A DNA stretch of 64,000 bases from Andreesenia angusta (GTDB taxonomy: Bacteria > Bacillota > Clostridia > Tissierellales > Gottschalkiaceae): the NCBI RefSeq assembly GCF_001855385.1, contig NZ_MKIE01000001.1, positions 248,001 through 312,000 of the forward strand, read 5' to 3'. The notes under the pieces were generated by a model that saw nothing but the letters and a program-made list of their open reading frames with translations, ran no database searches and was not told the origin of the DNA. The position numbers were made by a program, and so were the translations under genes. This document shows, in pieces, positions 23,927 to 32,388 of this stretch; within the stretch, counting starts at the first letter, position 1; every line of letters begins with the position of its first letter.

Positions 23927-26900
23927 CTATCGTTTTACAACTATTCTAAGTCTCTCTTTGTCTTTTCCAGCTGTGTATTCTGAAATAATATCTATAAGCT
24001 TTTTATTGAAAGTATCTACATCGCAAGGTCCGATTTCATCTATTTTATGCATCAGATCGTCCGTATCTATTTCCACCGGGTCAAACCCTTCTAGCAATGC
24101 CACTATGCTGTTTATAAAAAAGCTATCTACTGTATTTGGAAGCTGCTTGTCTTCTAAGAACTTCTCTATGACTTTTTGTTGGGCTTCATCTAGATATTCC
24201 TTGTTTTCCAGTACCAGTGGGTCTGAAATCGTATTTAAAAGTGTATTCGTCCACTCTCCAAGCAGTGCATCTATATTGCTCTCTATATTATCAAGTTGTC
24301 CAGATACTGCCTTGCTTTTCTCTCCAAGCATAAACTTACAATGCGGACAGACATGAGTCGACTTCAAATCGGCTGATGTCAGTTCATAGCATACTTTTAA
24401 GCCACTCAGTACCTTCTCTATCAAATCAAACTTTGTCTTAGATAAAATACTTATTGACTTTAATCTGTTTAACTTGGACATTTTAGGTGAATTTATAATC
24501 TCCCACCTTTGCTTTTCTTCGCTTATGCCAAGTCTTCTCTTCTGGTGCTCTTCAAAGTATATGTCTATATATTCACTCTTTAGCTTTGAAGCTTCTTTAT
24601 TTACCTTAGTCGCTGAAGCTTCTCCATCTTTTACAGCTGGTATTTCATCTCGTACTTTTCTAAACAGCAGTTTGAAGTCTTCAAGTTTAGATTTGAAGTC
24701 TTCTCCAAGCTCTATCAACTCCAAATTCATTATATATCCTATACTGTCTGCACATTCTCTTCTAAACACTTCGTATCCGTCTACTATTTTGAGTATCTCA
24801 ATATCTTTTCCCAGCGCCTCTACCTGTTCCATCGAAAGATTAAAGTTGTTGAGCTTTGCCACAGTATTATACTTGCTTCCAAAGTTGCTGAATTCGTCCA
24901 CTATATTTCTTATGGAGCTTTTATAGTCCTTCACTACATGCTCTGCTATAAGCTCTTCTCCCCAAAGCCTGAACTCGTCATTCAGTTTGGAAGAAGCCTT
25001 AACCGCTTTAGAAGCATAATCCGATGTAACTTCAATTAGCTTCTCTATACCTTTTTCTCTTTCATTAGGGTTGTTTATAAGTCCAGCAGGAAGTTCCAGC
25101 ACTTCAAACAGTCTTATCAGTTCCTTAAGAGCCATATCTTTTGGCTTTGAAATATACTTGAATTCATATATATCCATTGCATTTGTCTTAGGCAGTTCAT
25201 CCAAGTTTGAAGCTGTAAGAGTTTTGCCATTTTTCAGTTCCATAACGGTGTCCCCTGTGTGGATTAACGCCAGAAGCACTATTGAAAGCAACTCGTAATT
25301 GATTTTAAATTCACTGTCTAAGTAGTCTGCGAACTTTGGTTCATATATATCGCTGAAGTTTATGACCGATTTTTGAGCTAGTTTCGAAAGCTTATTCGCA
25401 AAATAAGAAGCGTATTTCGAGTTCTTCGTACTTATCTTATCTCCGTCTAAAAGACCAAAGCTTTCAAGCAATGCTTTAGACTGCTGGTTCTTTCTTCCTG
25501 CAAAGTGATCTATCCCAGCTCTAATTATAGCCGCCTGGTTGTTTACTGTTATTTTAGTCTTGAATGCCGGCATGTTCGGATATTTGCCAGTGAAGTAGTC
25601 TTCCAAGCATATGGACGCAGCTGTATCTATAGTTTCTTTAAATTCAAAATCTCTATTGTATTTTCCTTTTAAGACTTCTATAAGCTGCTTTTTTGATCCT
25701 TTGTATATTACTTCGAAGCAAGTATTCCTATTCTCACCTAAATAATTGGTCAATTTCTTTTTGTAGCTATTTGCCTTGTCCTGATATGCTTTTTTATTTT
25801 TCTCTTCGGCAAGCTCTTTCATAGAGATGGATGCCGCGTAAAGTCTAAGATTGTTATTGAATTCTTCATCCTGCTTGAACTCAAAAAACACTTCATCTAC
25901 TTTCTTTTCTTCCTTATACTCTATGTCTCCATATGGAGGCAGTACATATAGATAGTAGTCCTCGGGTGGCTGGGCTGTTGAACGATTTTCCGGTATACCC
26001 ATAAATAGATATCCTCTTCTGAAAATGTTACGACTCTCCCAATTCAGTGTATGCTCATATATTTTAAAGTTTGTAACATGCTCAGTTTGATCCCAGTGCA
26101 AGCAGCTATAGACTACATCAAAAAAGCTGCGATTCAAAGTATCATCATCCAGCATTGCTGCTTTCTGAGTTATCTTTTCATCGAAGTCTATATTTTTAGT
26201 AAGGTCTAGGAAGTACTGTCCATTCTCTTCGTTATATTCTATAAATTGACCGCTTACTGTCGTCATTGTGTCTTTAAGAACTCTTTGAACTATATTCTGT
26301 AGAAATTCGGAATCCAGTTCTGGCATCCCTTTAAGATAAATACATAGATCGTCTCTAAGATTTTCTGAAGTCAGTCCGGATCTTATGCTTATATCTCCAG
26401 TAGTAAGCCTATGCACGCTAAGCGCATATATCATCTGGAGAGCTACATCCTTGTATTGCTTCTTGGGAAAAGATCGCTTTATTATGTCTTCTAGAATTTC
26501 GCTTTTCTCCACGACTTCCTTTATGTTTACATCTGTTCTGTAGCTGTAGTTTTCTTTAATGAAAGTCCAGTAGCTGTCAAAAGAAACAATACCTGGCGCT
26601 TCATCCGTAACAGGCTCATCCATTATGTTTTCTATTATTTCAGATATGTTTTTTAGGATATGTCTGTTCTCTATGATGTATATTTTATTGAATACGTCTA
26701 TATAAGCCGGATGTATTGGAAACAGCTCTACATAGTTTTCAAGTTGCTCTGACATATTAGTGTATAGATTGCAGAACTGCTGAAGATGCTCTCTGATTTT
26801 TGCTTTCTGCTCCGGAGTTTTCTTCAGTATACGTTCCGATACTACATATGCTGTATCTTCTTTTCTGATTATCGCCTGTTCAAATCTATCCTTTACCCTA

Positions 26901-27604
26901 TTAAGTGTCTCTGACACAAACGAAAAATTAGGGTTTTCGAACAGCTTTTCTTGCATTCCAAATATTACCCTAAGCCTAGACCTCTTTACCATCTCTCCAA
27001 GCTCTCTCATAAAGCCCAAGTCCAGCTTTATCTCCTGCTCTTTTCTTCCACCTAGATAGTCGAGAAACTCATCTACAACTATAAGATATCCTTTGTCAAA
27101 ATATTTCGACGAGAATATCTCCATCATTTCCTCTAATACGTCTTTGTTGTTTATAATCTCTTCCTCTTTAGGAAATGAAAAAGACAGTCCTCTTTTGGCA
27201 AAATCCTGCTCGACCTTGCTGAGTATTATATTTCTCAGAGACATAGTCGTAGATCCTATCTCGATTCTAAGCACTTCAAACTTTCCAGCAACGCACTCCA
27301 TATCTTTTGCAAACTTCTCATTCTGTACATACTTCAAATACTCACTGTCTGAAGCAATAGCAGATATTACAGACATTAAGTGTGACTTACCTGTACCGTA
27401 GTTACCTACTAGAAGAACTCCCTTGTTGTCCACTACTTCCTCAAGTTGAAGTTCGCTAATAATGCTTTTTTCGAGCTTTTCAGCCATATCGTCCGACATC
27501 ACATAGCTCTTTGTAAGGCTAATCGCCTTCTCTTTATCATCTGCTTCATTTATCTGAATTATACTGTCTATAGGACTAAAATTAATTAAGTCTGAATATT
27601 TCAA
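23927..27604 (-). CDS. brxC: BrxC, large P-loop ATPase of BREX
   Basis: The 1225-residue protein has Walker A GNYGTGKS (residues 67-74) and Walker B LIVVDEFLDYL (about 174-184), an AAA-type N-terminal domain, and long helical regions. A CPHCKF zinc-like motif lies near residue 1085. It starts at TTG with AGGGGAG upstream, 22 bases after brxF. BrxC resembles DNA-binding AAA+ and ORC-like ATPases and is common to all BREX types. Its length and position directly after brxF indicate type 3. Confidence 0.92.
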   Translation of the reverse strand: MKYSDLINFSPIDSIIQINEADDKEKAISLTKSYVMSDDMAEKLEKSIISELQLEEVVDNKGVLLVGNYGTGKSHLMSVISAIASDSEYLKYVQNEKFAKDMECVAGKFEVLRIEIGSTTMSLRNIILSKVEQDFAKRGLSFSFPKEEEIINNKDVLEEMMEIFSSKYFDKGYLIVVDEFLDYLGGRKEQEIKLDLGFMRELGEMVKRSRLRVIFGMQEKLFENPNFSFVSETLNRVKDRFEQAIIRKEDTAYVVSERILKKTPEQKAKIREHLQQFCNLYTNMSEQLENYVELFPIHPAYIDVFNKIYIIENRHILKNISEIIENIMDEPVTDEAPGIVSFDSYWTFIKENYSYRTDVNIKEVVEKSEILEDIIKRSFPKKQYKDVALQMIYALSVHRLTTGDISIRSGLTSENLRDDLCIYLKGMPELDSEFLQNIVQRVLKDTMTTVSGQFIEYNEENGQYFLDLTKNIDFDEKITQKAAMLDDDTLNRSFFDVVYSCLHWDQTEHVTNFKIYEHTLNWESRNIFRRGYLFMGIPENRSTAQPPEDYYLYVLPPYGDIEYKEEKKVDEVFFEFKQDEEFNNNLRLYAASISMKELAEEKNKKAYQDKANSYKKKLTNYLGENRNTCFEVIYKGSKKQLIEVLKGKYNRDFEFKETIDTAASICLEDYFTGKYPNMPAFKTKITVNNQAAIIRAGIDHFAGRKNQQSKALLESFGLLDGDKISTKNSKYASYFANKLSKLAQKSVINFSDIYEPKFADYLDSEFKINYELLSIVLLALIHTGDTVMELKNGKTLTASNLDELPKTNAMDIYEFKYISKPKDMALKELIRLFEVLELPAGLINNPNEREKGIEKLIEVTSDYASKAVKASSKLNDEFRLWGEELIAEHVVKDYKSSIRNIVDEFSNFGSKYNTVAKLNNFNLSMEQVEALGKDIEILKIVDGYEVFRRECADSIGYIMNLELIELGEDFKSKLEDFKLLFRKVRDEIPAVKDGEASATKVNKEASKLKSEYIDIYFEEHQKRRLGISEEKQRWEIINSPKMSKLNRLKSISILSKTKFDLIEKVLSGLKVCYELTSADLKSTHVCPHCKFMLGEKSKAVSGQLDNIESNIDALLGEWTNTLLNTISDPLVLENKEYLDEAQQKVIEKFLEDKQLPNTVDSFFINSIVALLEGFDPVEIDTDDLMHKIDEIGPCDVDTFNKKLIDIISEYTAGKDKERLRIVVKR

Positions 27605-27626
27605 TCTAAATTCTCCCCTTTACTCC

Positions 27627-28070
27627 TTAATTTATACACGTTATATCATAGTCTTTGATTCTATATGATTTATAATCTTGATATCCCAATTCTGCAAATT
27701 TCAACGCTTCATTCTCATAAACACCTGGCCACAATACCATAACCTTCTTTTTTCTGCTCAATTTTATAAAGAGCTTCAAAATATCAATTTTATAATCAGG
27801 ATTAAATAGCATTTCAAAATCCGTTATAAATATTAACTCCCCTGAATTATTGAAAATTTCTTCAATCTCATTTAATATGTGTATTGCCCTTTTTTCTTTT
27901 TCAAAAGCAAGCAATCGCTCTGATAAAACTCTATTCAAGCTAACTTCTTCATAACACTCTAGAAAATCCTCTACCTTGGTTTTCTCCAAACAAAAAAAGA
28001 CCGGAAACATCATTTTCCCTATGTCTTTTGAATTTAAAGACGAAAGTTTATGTACATAGCCCATTTGCAA
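27627..28070 (-). CDS. brxF: BrxF-like protein of BREX type 3, lacking a Walker A loop
   Basis: The 147-residue protein keeps the BrxF body: SLNRVLSERLLAFEKEKRA, ITDFEMLFNP (Walker-B-like), ILKLFIKLSR then VMVLWPG, and a C-terminal YQDYKSYRIKDYD. The N-terminal glycine-rich GxxGSGKT loop expected in BrxF is replaced by KLSSLNSKDIGKMM. It is the first gene of the operon, as in BREX type 3, with AAGGAG before the ATG. The family call rests on order and C-terminal pattern; loss of ATP binding is inferred. Confidence 0.75.
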   Translation of the reverse strand: MQMGYVHKLSSLNSKDIGKMMFPVFFCLEKTKVEDFLECYEEVSLNRVLSERLLAFEKEKRAIHILNEIEEIFNNSGELIFITDFEMLFNPDYKIDILKLFIKLSRKKKVMVLWPGVYENEALKFAELGYQDYKSYRIKDYDITCIN

Positions 28071-28107
28071 TCTCCTTATGTATATTGATTTAATGCTTAA
28101 AGCACCT

Positions 28108-28131
28108 ATTATACAACTATATACCTATAGT
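28108..28131 (-). promoter_or_regulatory. BREX operon promoter with inverted repeat
   Basis: A minus-strand TATAAT (28,108-28,113) lies 38 bases before brxF. Directly upstream is the inverted repeat ACTATA-ggta-TATAGT (28,116-28,131), placed to act as an operator between -10 and -35. No convincing -35 box is visible. Confidence 0.45.
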
Positions 28132-28178
28132 ATTTGCTTGTAAAGCTATGTAGTCAATATTATCCAATATCCAAGCAT

Positions 28179-28208
28179 AACAAAAGACACCTACCTCTCA
28201 GCAGATGC
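28179..28208 (-). terminator. Terminator downstream of rlmCD
   Basis: On the minus strand GCATCTGC pairs with GTAGGTGT around TGAGAG, followed by CTTTTGTT. It resembles the hairpin at 10,983-11,010. It ends the rlmCD transcript before the BREX promoter. Confidence 0.55.
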
Positions 28209-28261
28209 CCTTTATCATACCAATATATCCTCTTTTCATTTTCCCCTAAACAGCCCTCTCC

Positions 28262-28360
28262 CTACTTCGCTGTCTCAGGGAACATAGTCCTTATCTCTTC
28301 AACTTCAGTCTTTCCAATCACTTAAGCCTTATATAGCTTTACCACAGTCTCAACATGCGG
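28262..28360. repeat. Right-hand copy of the island-bounding repeat (rlmCD 3' end and flank)
   Basis: This block includes the true last codons of rlmCD and 60 bases beyond, which on the minus strand encode a short peptide tail (GKTEVEEIRTMFPETAK-stop). The whole block is repeated in degraded form at 4688-4785, and its gene-end part twice more near 11.28 and 11.94 kb. Confidence 0.6.
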
Positions 28361-29680
28361 TGTCATTGGGAACATGTCCACGCACTGCACTTTCTCCGCC
28401 TTGTAGCCTCTCTCTTTGAACACTGGAAGGTCACGCTCAAGAGAACTAGGCTTGCATGAAACGTATACAAAAGTCTCAGGCTTGAAGTCTATTATCTTGT
28501 GTATGGCCTTAGGGTGTATTCCGTCCCTTGGAGGGTCCAGCACTATTATATCCGGCTTGTCGGATAGCTCGTTCACCTTCTCCATAACGTCCCCAGCTAT
28601 AAACTCGCAATTTTCAAGCCCATTTATAACCGCATTCTCTTTTGCCGCTTCAACCGCTTCCTCCACTATCTCTATTCCGTAAACCTTCTTTGCCACTGGC
28701 GCCAGTATCTGAGCTATAGTGCCTGTTCCACAGTAAAGGTCGAATATAGTTTTGTCGTCAGTCTCCCCTATAAACTCCCTTACCTTGGAGTAGAGCACTT
28801 CGGCGCCCTTTGTGTTTGTCTGGAAGAACGAGAACGGCGATATGTTGAACTTAAGCCCCAGCAGCTCCTCCGTTATTATGTCGCTTCCATAGAGCATTCT
28901 GGTCTCGTCGCTTTGAACCACGTCTGCAAGCGAGTCGTTTACAGTGTGGATTATTCCCTTAAGCTCTGCTTTAAGCTCTAGACTTGTCAACAGTTCCACA
29001 AATTCCTGTGAGTTTATCTCGCCTTGCGAGCTTGTAACAAGATTCACCAGCATCTCGCCCCCGTTTATGGCCTTTCTGACCACAAGGTGGCGAAGCACTC
29101 CTGCATGCTGTCTCTTGTTGTAGTAAGGAGTCTTCTTCTCTCTGAAGTAGTTAAGAGTTGCCATAAGCACTTCCCTGAAATCCGAGTCCACTATATTGCA
29201 GTTCTCCGTTATCTCTATCTCGTAGAACCTGCCCTTCTGGTGAAGTCCCAGGGCCAGCGGGCCGTCCTTTTCTGTATCCCCGAAGGAGTATTCCATCTTA
29301 TTTCTATACCCTTCAGTCACAGGGCTTGAAACTATGTCCAGGTATTCGTACTCGCCTATGTCCGCCTTGTCTATTATTTCCTTAACCTGCTTTTTCTTGA
29401 GCGCAAGCTGGTTCTCGTAAGGCACGTTCTGGTAGCTACATCCTCCGCATATCCCGAAATGCGTGCACTTTGGCTCGGTCTCAAGCGGTGATTTTTCCAG
29501 CACTTCTATTATTCTAGCCTCGACTTTGTTTCTCCTGTTCTTTATTACCTTTGCAAGCACTGTCTGCCCTTCAAGCCCACCTTTTACTGTGACAGTCTTG
29601 CCTTCGCAGACTGCCTTCCCCTTGTTCGGGAATTCCGTCTTATCTATATACAGCTCTACTTCCTGATTTTTCTTTACCAA
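28322..29680 (-). CDS. rlmCD: 23S rRNA (uracil-5-)-methyltransferase, RlmCD/RumA family
   Basis: The 452-residue enzyme has an N-terminal TRAM domain (residues 8-60), the iron-sulfur cysteines CTHFGICGGC (about 72-81), the SAM loop DLYCGTGTIAQ, LDPPRDG, and the catalytic cysteine in YVSCKPSSLERD. It methylates uridine C5 in 23S rRNA using S-adenosylmethionine. It is the last core gene before the defence island, and its 3' end is duplicated inside that island, which suits its known use as an integration target in Gram-positive bacteria. Which uridines are modified cannot be told from sequence. Confidence 0.9.
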   Translation of the reverse strand: MVKKNQEVELYIDKTEFPNKGKAVCEGKTVTVKGGLEGQTVLAKVIKNRRNKVEARIIEVLEKSPLETEPKCTHFGICGGCSYQNVPYENQLALKKKQVKEIIDKADIGEYEYLDIVSSPVTEGYRNKMEYSFGDTEKDGPLALGLHQKGRFYEIEITENCNIVDSDFREVLMATLNYFREKKTPYYNKRQHAGVLRHLVVRKAINGGEMLVNLVTSSQGEINSQEFVELLTSLELKAELKGIIHTVNDSLADVVQSDETRMLYGSDIITEELLGLKFNISPFSFFQTNTKGAEVLYSKVREFIGETDDKTIFDLYCGTGTIAQILAPVAKKVYGIEIVEEAVEAAKENAVINGLENCEFIAGDVMEKVNELSDKPDIIVLDPPRDGIHPKAIHKIIDFKPETFVYVSCKPSSLERDLPVFKERGYKAEKVQCVDMFPMTPHVETVVKLYKA

Positions 29681-29859
29681 ATTCGCTCTCCTCCTATCGT
29701 TTCCATACTGACTATCTTATCAGACTTCTCCCCTGTCTGAAAACTACATATTCTGATTTTATGTTATAATTATTTTAGGCATTTAGTGCCATTATACTAT
29801 TCTCTTAAAGAAATAGAGCTATCAGAAGAGTATACCAAACCAAAAGGAGGTTACGACGT

Positions 29860-31131
29860 ATGAGAGAAACTATGAGTAAAAGAGAAATATCGCTTGAGCG
29901 AGCCGCTGAGCTTAAATCTAAAATTTCAGACTATTTAGATGCTAGGGAGAGCATACCTAGAGGCATGGATGAAGTGTCCAAGGCCAGGTTTAAGGCCAGA
30001 AAAACTCGAATACTTGAGTACTTCGGTGCGACCGAGGACGACTGGAACGATTGGGAGTGGCAGCTTGAGTGCAGGATTTCAGATGCAGACACGCTTTCAG
30101 ATCTTCTAAATCTTGATTCAGAGGAAATTGAAGATATCAGAAAGGTAGGGTCCAAGTACAGATGGGCGGTTTCACCGTATTATCTGTCGCTTATAGACGA
30201 CTCAGACAGATTCGACCCTATAAAGCTTCAGTGTGTTCCTACACATCTTGAACTTTCAGAAGAAGGAAAGCTTGACCCAATGGGTGAGGAGTTCACAAAC
30301 CCTGCTGGAAGCATCACCAGAAGGTATCCTGACAGGCTTATAATCTATGCTACGAACGAGTGCGCCATGTACTGCAGGCACTGCCAGCGAAGAAGACATA
30401 TCGGCGGACAGGACAAACACACTTCAAGAGAAGTGCTTATGGAAAGCATAGAGTATATCAGAAACAACCCCGAGATAAGAGATGTGCTTGTGACAGGTGG
30501 CGATGCACTGGCACTCCCTGATGAAGAGCTGGACTGGCTGCTTGGAGAACTCTCCAGCATTCCGACTGTGGACTATATCCGTCTTGGAAGCAGGATGCTT
30601 GTGACGGTTCCGCAGAGGGTTACAGACAGCTTGATATCTATACTTAAAAAGCATGCGCCGATCTATATAAACACCCATTTCAACCACCCTTCTGAGATAA
30701 CGGAGGAGTCTAAAAGGGCCTGTGACAAGCTTGCCGAAGCCGGAGTTCCTCTTGGAAACCAGGCTGTGCTGCTAAACGGCATCAACAACGACAAATTTGT
30801 GATGCGCCTTTTGAACCATGAGCTATTGAAATGCAGAGTTAGACCATACTACATCTTCCATGCCAAGAAGGTGAAAGGCACTATGCACTTCAACACCTCG
30901 ATAGACGATGGCATCGAGATCATGGAGTATCTAAGAGGGTATACTTCTGGAATGGCCATACCGCAGTACATTGTAAACGCTCCAGGAGGATACGGGAAAA
31001 CCCCTATAATGCCTCAGTACCTTGTCTCTAGGGGCAAGCACACCATAAAGATCAGAACTTGGGAAGGAAGGGTAATGGACTACCCAAGCCATCCTACAGT
31101 GGATATATCAGATCTGCTCTGCAAAAAATAG
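29860..31131 (+). CDS. eam: KamA-family radical SAM aminomutase, probably glutamate 2,3-aminomutase
   Basis: The 423-residue enzyme holds the radical-SAM motif CAMYCRHC (CxxxCxxC), preceded by LIIYATNE, and the PLP-binding region near PGGYGKTP. The N-terminal region (SLERAAELKSKISDYLDARE) and overall length fit clostridial glutamate 2,3-aminomutase better than lysine 2,3-aminomutase, which lacks this extension and usually sits with lysine fermentation genes, absent here. The product would be beta-glutamate, a compatible solute. A perfect AAAGGAGG precedes the ATG. Lysine as substrate remains possible. Confidence 0.82.
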   Translation: MRETMSKREISLERAAELKSKISDYLDARESIPRGMDEVSKARFKARKTRILEYFGATEDDWNDWEWQLECRISDADTLSDLLNLDSEEIEDIRKVGSKYRWAVSPYYLSLIDDSDRFDPIKLQCVPTHLELSEEGKLDPMGEEFTNPAGSITRRYPDRLIIYATNECAMYCRHCQRRRHIGGQDKHTSREVLMESIEYIRNNPEIRDVLVTGGDALALPDEELDWLLGELSSIPTVDYIRLGSRMLVTVPQRVTDSLISILKKHAPIYINTHFNHPSEITEESKRACDKLAEAGVPLGNQAVLLNGINNDKFVMRLLNHELLKCRVRPYYIFHAKKVKGTMHFNTSIDDGIEIMEYLRGYTSGMAIPQYIVNAPGGYGKTPIMPQYLVSRGKHTIKIRTWEGRVMDYPSHPTVDISDLLCKK

Positions 31132-31154
31132 ACTGGGACATTGTTTTTCCCAGT
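31132..31154 (+). terminator. Terminator of the aminomutase gene
   Basis: ACTGGGA (31,132-31,138) pairs with TCCCAGT (31,148-31,154), followed by TTATTTTTCTT. It lies immediately after the stop codon. Confidence 0.75.
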
Positions 31155-31182
31155 TTATTTTTCTTCTATTTTCTTCTATTCT

Positions 31183-32067
31183 CTATTCTATTGAAATTGC
31201 CTTTTTGCCCATCGCGCTCCAGACTTCGTAAAACCTCTGCTTTGTCACTTTGTAGTTTTTAGCCCCTGTATAGGGGTCGTTGAAGTAATAGTGGTTTTCA
31301 TCGAACCCCACCATGGTCATGGCATGGGTGTTGAAAGAGCCCTTGACCATCTTGCCAGATGGCGTCATCCATATCTCGTTTGAATCCCTATCTTTGAAGT
31401 TCACCGTCACCCAAGCTACAACAGGATTCCCCCCTCTTATATACTTTTCAAGCGTCTGAGGCTCCACGCCTGTAAGGTCCACCGGGTTTTCCACGTAATT
31501 TCTCAAAAACTTGCTAAGCGGTTTGGGGTAAATAGAGTAGCCGTAGCTTTGGCCTGTTATGTCGCCTACAAATCCCTTTTCAGGATCTCCCCAGACTGTT
31601 ATGTCTTCTCCAGCCTTCTGCATTTGGGTGTCGTCTTTTGGAATTTCACCTGCAAACTCCAGCTTGTCTAGAGTTATTCCGTATTTTTCAAGCATCATCT
31701 GCGCAGCTACAGCTTCACATCCGTTTTTCAGCTCCGGAAACTGGTTTCTGGCAGGCACGTCCAGCATTACAGCGCTTCCGAAGTTGTACACTATCCCCGT
31801 AGGAGGTATCCAGTAGACTCCGTGCTCGCTCTCCACCATCCGCCAGCCTTTGTAAGTCTCCAACACGTCCACCTCACGAGGCGATATAGTTCCGACTATG
31901 CTGCTTTTATAGCTCTTGTCCTGAAATACTGGTGTCTCGTATTCTAGATACTGCAGCCCCTTTTCAGACTTGAACTCCACCATAGGCTTTCTGAAGAAAG
32001 TCCCCTCTATATACTTTCCTGCAAATATCCCTAAAGCCAAAAATAGCGCTATCAAGAAAAGAGCCAC
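31183..32067 (-). CDS. Secreted C39-like cysteine peptidase with SH3-type domain
   Basis: The protein has a hydrophobic N-terminus (LFLIALFLALGIFAG), an SH3-like segment (ISPREVDVLETYKGWRMVES), and a Peptidase_C39_2 domain with the catalytic Cys in NGCEAVAAQMML, His in HAMTMVGF and Asn/Asp in FNDPY. It would act at the cell surface. The frame opens at GTG (32,067), which has a badly spaced site. A better ATG at 32,085 with GGGGAG upstream lies in another frame and would join if the A7 run (about 32,073-32,079) were one base shorter, giving a lysine-rich signal peptide. So the gene may be frameshifted or phase-variable. Confidence 0.75.
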   Translation of the reverse strand: MALFLIALFLALGIFAGKYIEGTFFRKPMVEFKSEKGLQYLEYETPVFQDKSYKSSIVGTISPREVDVLETYKGWRMVESEHGVYWIPPTGIVYNFGSAVMLDVPARNQFPELKNGCEAVAAQMMLEKYGITLDKLEFAGEIPKDDTQMQKAGEDITVWGDPEKGFVGDITGQSYGYSIYPKPLSKFLRNYVENPVDLTGVEPQTLEKYIRGGNPVVAWVTVNFKDRDSNEIWMTPSGKMVKGSFNTHAMTMVGFDENHYYFNDPYTGAKNYKVTKQRFYEVWSAMGKKAISIE

Positions 32068-32139
32068 AGCCCCTTTTTTTCGCCATCTATTATCTCCCCT
32101 ACTTTTTCTATTTAGTATATCCTAACATATTAATGCACT

Positions 32140-32325
32140 CAAGTTGAAACTTTTGTCCACTTTGTGATTTAAACTTTCCAGAGTGGATATAAATAGCTAT
32201 GAGTGGATCTGGAATCCGCTCATGTCTCAAAATCTCTTTGTATCTTTATCCCATTGAAATACCCCTTTTAGATTTTGATGGGAGCCTGATGAGTTAATCC
32301 CCTTTTCTCATCAGGTGTTTTTTTT
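32140..32325 (+). ncRNA. Possible structured leader or small RNA ending in an intrinsic terminator
   Basis: This plus-strand gap before the oxidoreductase gene has no ORF but holds a 10-bp hairpin (32,199-32,208 with 32,214-32,223). It then has a strong terminator, CCTGATGAG (32,285-32,293) with CTCATCAGG (32,307-32,315) and nine following bases nearly all T. No plus-strand gene ends nearby, so a transcript must start within the gap. A second promoter follows at 32,352. The arrangement fits a riboswitch-like attenuator or an independent RNA; I do not recognise the class. Confidence 0.4.
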
Positions 32326-32351
32326 GCTGTTTTTTCAGAGACATTTTGCTG

Positions 32352-32370
32352 TATAATATAGCATATGCTA
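32352..32370 (+). promoter_or_regulatory. Promoter -10 and palindrome ahead of the oxidoreductase gene
   Basis: TATAAT at 32,352-32,357 is followed directly by the perfect palindrome TAGCATATGCTA (32,359-32,370), which would cover the transcription start. Similar CATATG-centred palindromes occur upstream of the mrp homologue (40,905-40,922) and of the GNAT pair (965-980). Confidence 0.45.
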
Positions 32371-32388
32371 ATTTAAGGAGTGATTGTT

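Noticed and set aside
28134-28325. Plus-strand 63-residue ORF after brxF
   Set aside because: No ribosome site, covers the rlmCD terminator and the island repeat; a chance open frame.
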